Below, one piece after another: positions 25,359 to 31,871 of a stretch of DNA of 34,720 nucleotides. The stretch lies in NCBI GenBank assembly GCA_023818375.1, contig JAMWCC010000089.1, positions 1 to 34,720 of the forward strand, read 5' to 3'. Each line of letters begins with the position of its first letter. Positions within the stretch are counted from its first letter, which is position 1. The notes under the pieces are model-generated. The model did no database searches, had not been told where the DNA came from, and was given only the letters and a program-made list of their open reading frames with translations. The stretch is from Candidatus Omnitrophota bacterium. Lineage in GTDB: Bacteria > Ratteibacteria > UBA8468 > B48-G9 > DTJG01. The position numbers and the translations under genes were made by a program.

Positions 25359-26812
25359 GAAAAATTGAAAATTTTATCGGTTTGGTAATTTTAATGGCAT
25401 TATTTTTTTTAATGTCGGTTTATGCACTTGTATACCATGTAAAATGCATAAATTTTCCCTATCCGCTTGAATACAGGGAAGGGGTTGTTGGATACTGGGT
25501 AAACCAACTATTTGAAAAAAGACCACTATATCCCGAGATAAAAGATGAACCGCCATTTATACATAATCCATACACCCCACTCTACTATGTTCTCACTGGT
25601 TTTTTACAAAAAGTTTTACCGCAAAGTCATATATTTTTTCCTGGAAGGTTATTGTCTTTTTTAAGTTTGCTCACACTTTGTTTTTTCATTGTAAAACTTG
25701 TTAAATTGCACTGCAAAAACATTGCTGCTGGAGCGATTGCGGCTTGTCTTTTTTTCTGCTCACCTTTATCAATAAATTATTGCTCGCTGGAAATTGTTGA
25801 CACTCTTGGACTGTGTATTGGAGTTGCGGGTTTATATTTTGCCACAAGAAAAACAAAAAAAGGATTACTCGCCTCTGGTATTTTATGTGCATCTGCAATC
25901 ATAACAAAACCAACCTTCATAATTCCAGCCATCGCAATCAGTTTATATCTTACTAATTCCAGGGAGAAACAGAAAATTTATTTTTACCTTGGTTTTTTTC
26001 TTCCCCTGTTGATTATATTTTGTGTTGTTCTGGTGAGATACAGTACAGGGGTATTTACTCATTTAATAAAGCTCAATATCCTGCCATTGAGTTTTTCACA
26101 TTTTCTTAATGTATTTTCCATTATCGGTATAAGACATTCATTTCTTTTGGGTTTCCTGGGCGGGTTTCTTGTCTTGATGAAGAATAAGAAGGATCCTTTA
26201 TACTGGTATTGTTTACTTTCACCTGTTACATTGCTGTTTTCTGCAAAAATTGGAGCAGAATCTAATTACCTTCTTGAGATACTGGTACTTTCATCAATAT
26301 GTACGGGTATTCTTTTTGAAAGAGTTGAAAAACCTTTGAGAAAAGTTTTTTTACTTACCTGTATTTCTCAGATGTTTTTGTTTCTTCCATTCAAGCCAGC
26401 ACCTGTTTTTACAAAAACCTACGGACAGGAAATCCCTGCAGCAATTGAATCAAGGCCGACAGATGCACTGAAACAAACAGGAGAAATAATCTCAGGTGAA
26501 CTTATGGCTGTGACTGACCCGGTATTATCAGAAGACATAGGATGGCTTGTTATGAGTGGGAAAAAAGTTATCATTGAACCATATCAATTTTCACAGCTTG
26601 CAAAATACGGAAGATGGGATGATAGCTTTGTTGTTGGAATGATAAATGAAAAAGAGTTTAATCTGATTTTGTTGAGTGCCGATAGCTACGAAAAGGGCAG
26701 TGAAAAATTCACCAGAGACATGTTGAAAGCAATAAAAGAAAACTATCAGATTAAAAGAGTTGTTGGCAACACTTATTTACTTGAACCGGTTATGTGGAAG
26801 GATGAATGGTAA
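25355..26812 (+). CDS. Second GT-C membrane glycosyltransferase
   Basis: This 485-aa polytopic protein starts with a membrane helix (about 7-27). The loop PYPLEYREGVV (35-45) carries two glutamates, and HNPYTPLYYVL follows at 70-80. This is the layout of GT-C proteins that have Glu in place of the DE motif. About ten hydrophobic segments extend to residue 350, followed by a smaller soluble C-terminus (IISGELMAVTDPVLSEDIGW). It overlaps the preceding GT-C gene by ATGA. The two are different enough in motif to act on different acceptors or in sequence. Acceptor and sugar are unknown. Confidence 0.75.
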   Translation: MRKIENFIGLVILMALFFLMSVYALVYHVKCINFPYPLEYREGVVGYWVNQLFEKRPLYPEIKDEPPFIHNPYTPLYYVLTGFLQKVLPQSHIFFPGRLLSFLSLLTLCFFIVKLVKLHCKNIAAGAIAACLFFCSPLSINYCSLEIVDTLGLCIGVAGLYFATRKTKKGLLASGILCASAIITKPTFIIPAIAISLYLTNSREKQKIYFYLGFFLPLLIIFCVVLVRYSTGVFTHLIKLNILPLSFSHFLNVFSIIGIRHSFLLGFLGGFLVLMKNKKDPLYWYCLLSPVTLLFSAKIGAESNYLLEILVLSSICTGILFERVEKPLRKVFLLTCISQMFLFLPFKPAPVFTKTYGQEIPAAIESRPTDALKQTGEIISGELMAVTDPVLSEDIGWLVMSGKKVIIEPYQFSQLAKYGRWDDSFVVGMINEKEFNLILLSADSYEKGSEKFTRDMLKAIKENYQIKRVVGNTYLLEPVMWKDEW

Positions 26813-26838
26813 AATAAATGATAAAACAGGTGGATATC

Positions 26839-27756
26839 ATGACACAACAACACTGGCTTATTATTGGAATTGAGGAAAACTGGCTCAGGGCACTCAGTCA
26901 TCCAATTCCTGTCTGGGGACTTAAAGATAGATATTTTCGTGATTTTCAACTGCTTTCACCAGGTGATTTTATATGGATGTATGTAACAAAACCAGTTGGT
27001 GGAATTGTAGGAATAGGAAGTATTAAGGAAACCTATATAGACAGAAAAAATCTTATCTGGCAGGAAGAGATTGACGCTGGTCATGTCATATGGCCATTGA
27101 GATTCAGATTCCAGGTATTAAAGATACTCCCACAACAGCGCTGGCAATCAGAACGAATATTAATAAATGACCTTAATATTTTCTGGCAGCAGGGATTTCA
27201 TAGATTAACTGAAAAGATGGCAACAGAAATTTTCAAAAGGGCACAAAGGGTCTTTTCAATTTTTTCCATGGCAAATGCTTCTGAAGGTGCATCAATTGAT
27301 CCGGTTTCTGCTGTTAGAGAAAAAGACATAGAAAAAATTCCAGAGCCAGTTTTGGATTTACACTCAACACTTCAAAATCAGATTGCAGAAATTGGAAAAC
27401 TCCAGTTTTACCATACACAACTTGAGTATGTTCTAAATCTTCCTGGTGAAAGAAAAAACCTTGATGTTGTCTGGAAAAGAGAAATCAATGGAGTACCGAC
27501 TTTTGCGTTTGAAGTGGAATTATCGGGAATGGTTGAAAAGGCAGTTGACAGGCTTTTATTTGCATTCAAACAATGGAACTCTAAACCCAGGATTATCGTT
27601 CCTGAGGAAATGAAAATCAGGGTAATTAACAGAATAAATACAGCTCCAAGAGAATTTGCAACAGGTACTAGGATTTATAATCCAGGACAGATTTCAGACC
27701 TGCTGGATAAGAAAAGACAGCTGAGGGATATAGAAAAAGAACTTGGACTTTATTGA
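26839..27756 (+). CDS. EVE-domain protein with PD-(D/E)XK-nuclease-like C-terminal domain
   Basis: This is a 305-aa protein. Residues about 4-145 look like an EVE/PUA-like domain: HWLIIGIEENWLRAL, a tryptophan-rich start, and SPGDFIWMYVTKPVGGIVGIG. EVE domains bind modified bases in DNA or RNA. After a linker, about 175-260 have the order of a restriction-endonuclease fold. It begins with a helix QNQIAEIGKLQFYH, then D209 in NLDVVWKR, then E225 and E227 in FAFEVELSG, and a helix AVDRLLFAFKQW before the strand PRIIVPE. The usual ExK lysine is replaced by glutamate (ExE). Such a fusion would fit a modification-dependent restriction enzyme. The track start is 26818. I prefer ATG 26839 because AGGTGG lies five bases upstream. 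The surrounding genes are not an obvious defence island. Confidence 0.65.
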   Translation: MTQQHWLIIGIEENWLRALSHPIPVWGLKDRYFRDFQLLSPGDFIWMYVTKPVGGIVGIGSIKETYIDRKNLIWQEEIDAGHVIWPLRFRFQVLKILPQQRWQSERILINDLNIFWQQGFHRLTEKMATEIFKRAQRVFSIFSMANASEGASIDPVSAVREKDIEKIPEPVLDLHSTLQNQIAEIGKLQFYHTQLEYVLNLPGERKNLDVVWKREINGVPTFAFEVELSGMVEKAVDRLLFAFKQWNSKPRIIVPEEMKIRVINRINTAPREFATGTRIYNPGQISDLLDKKRQLRDIEKELGLY

Positions 27757-27790
27757 AGAGGAAAATTTTACAAAATGTTTGAAGAAAAGT

Positions 27791-27816
27791 AGTGGGTTCA
27801 TATTAACCCAGCCACT
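27791..27816. other. Hairpin between the EVE gene and the metallophosphoesterase gene
   Basis: TGGGTT (27793-27798) and AACCCA (27805-27810) form a six-pair stem with a CATATT loop. AGTG and CACT extend it if four bases bulge. No T run follows on the + strand, so it is not a clear terminator for the EVE gene. It could slow transcription, protect the mRNA end or act as an operator. Confidence 0.35.
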
Positions 27817-27833
27817 CAAAAGGAAAAAAAGAA

Positions 27834-30800
27834 ATGAAAAAAATTATAGTTTTGAAAGTGTTGCTTGTATGTGGTCTGGCTACAATAGGTTTTGCTGATC
27901 TGAAACAGGGAGATGCCCTTTATAAAGGTGAAAAATGGTCAGAAGCCAGGAAAGAATATGAAGCACTATTACCTGAATTAAAGGGACAGCAAAAGGCAGA
28001 AGTACTCTATAAAATCGGTTATACATACGAAAGGGAAGGCAGGAGATTTGATGAGGCAATAGAGACATACAAGAAGGCAATTGCGGTTGAGGAAGCAGAC
28101 GATATTATAAAAGCAAAAGCACATCTCAGGATTGGGTACCTCCTGAGATATTTGAGAAAATTTCAAGAAGCCATTGACGAACTATCAAAAATTGAAAAGT
28201 TGAAGCATGTGCCTGCAGAAACCCTTGGAGAGGCTCTCCTTTATAAAGCATGGTCATACAATAGCTTAAATCAAGAAGAAAAAGCAATAGAACTTTTCAG
28301 AGAAATTGGAGACAATCAGAATATCCCTGCTGTCAATAGAGCAACCGCGATACTGAATATTGCGGGGAAATTTCGCGAACAGAAAAAATACGAAGAAGCG
28401 ATAAACGAATACCAGAAAATCATAGATATTAAGGGGCCCATACGCGCCCAGAAAGAAGAAGCCAGTAATTATATTACCGAATGCAGAAATCTTCTTGAAG
28501 GATCAAAACCATTTTATATTATGCCCTATGTTACAAGAGTGGATAAAAATTCTGCAGAGATTTACTGGGTTTCTCAGTTAACAGATGAAAAAGGAAAAAT
28601 AATTGTTAAGGACAGAGAACAAAAGATTGAAAAAGTTCCTCAGGTAATCCCGATCAAATCAACTGAATGCTTTCTTTCATATGCAAAAATTGAAAATCTT
28701 AAGCCAGATACAAAATACCAATACGAAGTAATCTATGAAAAAACAAAAGCTGAAGGTTCTTTTAAAACATCTTCAGAGTCAGGTACAAAAGTCATCTTTT
28801 GCCTGATTACTGACACCCAGTTAAACATGGATACACACAAAAAAATGGCGCAGTTGATAAGCAAAGAAGACCCTGATTTTGTCCTTCATACAGGAGACCT
28901 GACAGATAAAGGTAGTTCCTGGCCAAGATGGAAAGCAGAACTATTTGACCCTGGCTATGACTATTTCAAAAAAACTGCTTTTTATCCTGTAATTGGAAAC
29001 CATGATGGTGGCTATTTCTTTCCGATATTATTCGGAATGAAAAAGGGCAAGAATTACTATAGTGTAACCTATGGAAACACCCAGCTCATTGTGATTGACT
29101 CTTACTGGTCCGGTGGACCAGGAAGCAGGGGCAGGCAGGAACAATTAGAATGGCTGGAACAGACACTTTCACAAAGCAACGCAACATGGAAAATTGTCGG
29201 AGTTCATCTCCCAATGATAAGCGTCAAGACAGGTGAAAAATGGTTCGGTGAACAGGATTTTCTCCCGATTCTTGAAAAATACGGAGTTGATATTGTGCTT
29301 GCAGGTCATGTGGCATATTATGTAAGAACAGTTCCAGTGGGAAGTAAAGGAGTAAAACCAATTATCCATGTCATCAATAGTGGCCCAGGACCAGCAGGAG
29401 TTCCGCCGCCAAGTCCATTCAATGCAGCTGGTTCAGGAAGTAAACAATTCCTTGTTTTCCGCATCGATGGACAAAAACTTGAGATGTTATGTAAAGATGC
29501 CAGCGGAAATACTCTTGATAAGATGGTAATTGTAAAGCAGGATGGCACATATCAAAAGGAAGTAATGGAAAAAGCGGTGGATATTGAACTTTTCAGAAAG
29601 ATCTCAAATATCTACTATGAGTTGCTCACACCTGAAAATTATAATCTTGTGGTAAACCCTGTTTCAATACCACAACCGGGAAAAAAGGTTGTATTTTCAA
29701 TAGACCTCAATCGGCTTCCGCGTGGCGGACTTAAAAAAGAATCATTGCCACAGGGACTAAAACTTATAATCGAACAAACTCCTGGAAATCTGTGGAAAAT
29801 CCGCAGGCAGGAATTCTCGCTTGATAAAGACAAAATAAATTTTGAAGCCACTGTTCCTGAAAATTTTACAATGGGTACAGGTATTTTCAAACCAAATCTT
29901 GAAGTTTCCATCAACCTGATGTTGGATGGAAGAATGTTTGAGCCATTTATAACAAAGGTCATATTCAATCAGGAACTATATCAAAAAATGTCTCAATCCG
30001 GCAAAACAATGCTGCCATTGATCTGGAATTTCAAACTTGACCCTGAGGAAAAAGGAGAAAAACAACAATGGTACCTTGATAAAGGTAAAAACGGCTGGCA
30101 GACCATCTCTATTCTGAAAAACTGGGAAGAGCAACTCGGTGAAGATTATGACGGGTGGGGATGGTATAAAACTTCTGTATTGATCCCTGCCCTAAAAAAA
30201 AACTGCAGATTGTGGCTTGAATTTGGGTCCATTGATGAAAGTTGCTGGGTATATGTAAATGGAAAACTGGCTGGAAAACAAATTTTCGACAGCAAGATTG
30301 ACGAAGATGCCTGGTGGAAGCCACGCAGGTTTGATATTACTGATATGGCTTATCAAAAAAGGAAAAATCTTCTTGTGGTGAAGGTTCAGGATACATTCGG
30401 GCTTGGCGGTATCAAATCAGCGGTTCTTTATCAGGAACCGGGAAATCTTCTTGCTCAAGGTGATTTTGCAAACGAGACCAGTAGATGGAAGGTGGTTTCT
30501 GGAAATGAGAAATATCCTGTTGATGAGTATTCGAAAAAAACTGATGGAAGCTTAGAAATTTCTTTTGACAAAGGTATGTATGTTGATGAACGCTCAATCA
30601 GGATTAAAAAAACAAAAGAAGAACCTGTTATCCTAACTACAGAAATAAATGGACTTAAAAACGGTAAGTACGTCTTCACCCTCAGATGGAAGCAGTGTTT
30701 TAGAGAAAATATCAAAATACGGAATAAAGCAATTTCTATATACATAGCACCTGAGAATTTAGAAAAGCTGGTTTATGAAGAGCCGAAAGTTTTTTTACTT

Positions 30801-30962
30801 GCCGTCGCATATCCTTCTTCAGGCAGCGATAGATGGCAAGAGAACTTCCTGAAGTTTTCTGTTCCTGTTTCTCTCGCCGGGAAAAAACTCTGCCTGAAGA
30901 TTTTCTTCTATGAACCGGCAACCTATTATATTGATGAGGTATCCATTAAGAGATTCAATTGA
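27834..30962 (+). CDS. Secreted TPR, metallophosphoesterase and galactose-binding-like multidomain protein
   Basis: This is a 1042-aa exported protein. Signal peptide about 1-21 (cleavage after GFA). TPR-like repeats cover about 23-210 (GDALYKGEKWSEARKEYEALL, then YEEAINEYQKII). A fibronectin-III-like domain (about 228-315, AEIYWVSQLTDEKG, LKPDTKYQYEV) precedes a purple-acid-phosphatase-like domain. That domain has D327 in ITDTQ, G354-D355 in HTGDLTDKG, GNHD at 388-391, H458 in VGVHLP and GHVA at 491-494. In the last motif GHxH has lost its second histidine, so one metal site is altered. A GH2-like jelly roll (WVYVNGKLAGKQIF, RRFDITDM) and a further beta-sandwich end the protein. It may dephosphorylate or bind an extracellular glycan or phospholipid. 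TPR at the N-terminus of an exported phosphatase is unusual. Confidence 0.78.
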   Translation: MKKIIVLKVLLVCGLATIGFADLKQGDALYKGEKWSEARKEYEALLPELKGQQKAEVLYKIGYTYEREGRRFDEAIETYKKAIAVEEADDIIKAKAHLRIGYLLRYLRKFQEAIDELSKIEKLKHVPAETLGEALLYKAWSYNSLNQEEKAIELFREIGDNQNIPAVNRATAILNIAGKFREQKKYEEAINEYQKIIDIKGPIRAQKEEASNYITECRNLLEGSKPFYIMPYVTRVDKNSAEIYWVSQLTDEKGKIIVKDREQKIEKVPQVIPIKSTECFLSYAKIENLKPDTKYQYEVIYEKTKAEGSFKTSSESGTKVIFCLITDTQLNMDTHKKMAQLISKEDPDFVLHTGDLTDKGSSWPRWKAELFDPGYDYFKKTAFYPVIGNHDGGYFFPILFGMKKGKNYYSVTYGNTQLIVIDSYWSGGPGSRGRQEQLEWLEQTLSQSNATWKIVGVHLPMISVKTGEKWFGEQDFLPILEKYGVDIVLAGHVAYYVRTVPVGSKGVKPIIHVINSGPGPAGVPPPSPFNAAGSGSKQFLVFRIDGQKLEMLCKDASGNTLDKMVIVKQDGTYQKEVMEKAVDIELFRKISNIYYELLTPENYNLVVNPVSIPQPGKKVVFSIDLNRLPRGGLKKESLPQGLKLIIEQTPGNLWKIRRQEFSLDKDKINFEATVPENFTMGTGIFKPNLEVSINLMLDGRMFEPFITKVIFNQELYQKMSQSGKTMLPLIWNFKLDPEEKGEKQQWYLDKGKNGWQTISILKNWEEQLGEDYDGWGWYKTSVLIPALKKNCRLWLEFGSIDESCWVYVNGKLAGKQIFDSKIDEDAWWKPRRFDITDMAYQKRKNLLVVKVQDTFGLGGIKSAVLYQEPGNLLAQGDFANETSRWKVVSGNEKYPVDEYSKKTDGSLEISFDKGMYVDERSIRIKKTKEEPVILTTEINGLKNGKYVFTLRWKQCFRENIKIRNKAISIYIAPENLEKLVYEEPKVFLLAVAYPSSGSDRWQENFLKFSVPVSLAGKKLCLKIFFYEPATYYIDEVSIKRFN

Positions 30963-31016
30963 CTTTCTAATCCAATGATTATTTGCTGTGTTTTGAATTT
31001 TTTGGAACATGTAAAT

Positions 31017-31205
31017 TCATCTAAACAGATTTTTCTGAAGCTTAAGACAGAACCATCCCGGGGCAACCTGCATCCAACTATCAGAAGGATTTCAAGGTAA
31101 ACCGTTCAATCTATAAATACCGGAATTTTCACAGAAGTATATGTTGTTTTTAACAAAAGCGTACCACTGCAAAAGATTATTCTCGGGGTCAATAGAAACA
31201 TTACT
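31017..31205 (-). pseudogene. Possible decayed gene fragment on the minus strand
   Basis: Read on the - strand, about 63 codons give protein-like text interrupted by one TGA at 31092-31094. Before the stop: ENNLLQWYAFVKNNIYF and ENSGIYRLNGLP. After it: SDSWMQVAPGW. The pattern of aromatic residues and glycine turns resembles a beta-propeller or similar repeat protein. There is no start codon with a ribosome binding site and no recognised family. It could be chance, so it is offered only as a candidate relic. Confidence 0.25.
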
Positions 31206-31293
31206 TCATCTTACCTTTTTTTGATTACCATCAGAAAATAATCTCTTTGCTATTCTTTATTTTTCGCTGCTTTTTGCTGAAAAAGGGTTGATT

Positions 31294-31307
31294 TTATGTT
31301 AACATAA
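31294..31307. promoter_or_regulatory. Perfect 14-base palindrome, candidate operator
   Basis: TTATGTTAACATAA is its own reverse complement. It lies 44 bases before the flavin-reductase-like start, a normal place for a dimeric repressor site. AT-rich palindromes can arise by chance, and no -35/-10 pair is convincingly aligned with it. Confidence 0.35.
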
Positions 31308-31350
31308 TCACGATGCAAGCTGTAGAAATTTTGCTATACAAGGAGGAAAT

Positions 31351-31869
31351 ATGCAAAAACAAACTGATATTGAAAAGGCACTTTTGAGAAAATATCCTGA
31401 ACAGGTTGTGCTTGTGACAACAAGAAACAAAGAAGGGAAGAATAATGTAATGGCGGTTGGGTGGGTGGCAATGGCTTCAAGTGAGCCAGTGATGTTTGTC
31501 CTTGGCATTGATGAGCAGGCTTGCACATACCAGAATATCATCGAAACAAAAGAGTTTGTTGTAAGTTTTCCTTCAGAAAAAATGGCAAAAGAAACACTTT
31601 TTGCTGGAAGTGTCCATGGATACAACAGAGATAAAATAAAAGAAGCTGGACTGAAGGTCCAGAATGCTGAAATTGTAAATGCACCGATACTGGTTGATGC
31701 TGTTGCGAATTTTGAGTGTAGACTGGTTGAGATTACAAAACCAGGAGATTGCCCGCTCATTGTGGGAGAAGTTGTTGCCGCCTGGGAGAATTCAAACAAA
31801 AAACTTAAAAGATTATACACTGTTGGTAAAGAACATAAACTTGCACCTGTTAGAGTAATAAAAAAATAG
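31351..31869 (+). CDS. Flavin-reductase-like (FMN-binding split-barrel) protein
   Basis: This 172-aa protein has the flavin reductase-like fold that binds FMN and often reduces it with NAD(P)H or acts as a small electron-transfer flavoprotein. Seen in sequence: VVLVTTRNKEGKNNVMAVGWVAMASSEP near the start, MFVLGIDEQACTYQNIIETKEFVVSFPS, and the C-terminal PLIVGEVVAAW typical of the family. Cysteines at Glu-Gln-Ala-Cys and elsewhere are not in a known metal motif. AAGGAGG precedes the ATG at ideal spacing. It follows the gene-free interval and a palindrome, so it probably starts a new transcript that continues into the SpdS-like and PfkB genes. The electron partner is unknown. Confidence 0.88.
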   Translation: MQKQTDIEKALLRKYPEQVVLVTTRNKEGKNNVMAVGWVAMASSEPVMFVLGIDEQACTYQNIIETKEFVVSFPSEKMAKETLFAGSVHGYNRDKIKEAGLKVQNAEIVNAPILVDAVANFECRLVEITKPGDCPLIVGEVVAAWENSNKKLKRLYTVGKEHKLAPVRVIKK

Positions 31870-31871
31870 TC

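Larger units (their letters stand above)
30963..31350. other. 388-base gene-free interval
   Basis: No supported intact gene, tRNA or intrinsic terminator is visible here. The interval contains a protein-like but interrupted - strand stretch (31017-31205), a short AT hairpin CTTTTT-GCTG-AAAAAG (31270-31285) without a T run, and a 14-base palindrome (31294-31307). It most likely holds the promoter of the flavin-reductase-like gene, although no clean -35/-10 pair stands out. Confidence 0.5.

Noticed and set aside
27791-27816. Hairpin after the EVE gene as an intrinsic terminator
   Set aside because: No T run follows on the + strand; the downstream bases are A-rich up to the next ribosome binding site.
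30975-31100. 41-codon plus-strand ORF in the gene-free interval
   Set aside because: No ribosome binding site, no protein-like composition, and it overlaps the better (but still weak) minus-strand relic.
31308-31820. 170-aa minus-strand ORF opposite the flavin-reductase-like gene
   Set aside because: The plus strand encodes a recognisable family with an ideal ribosome binding site; the antisense frame is a shadow.
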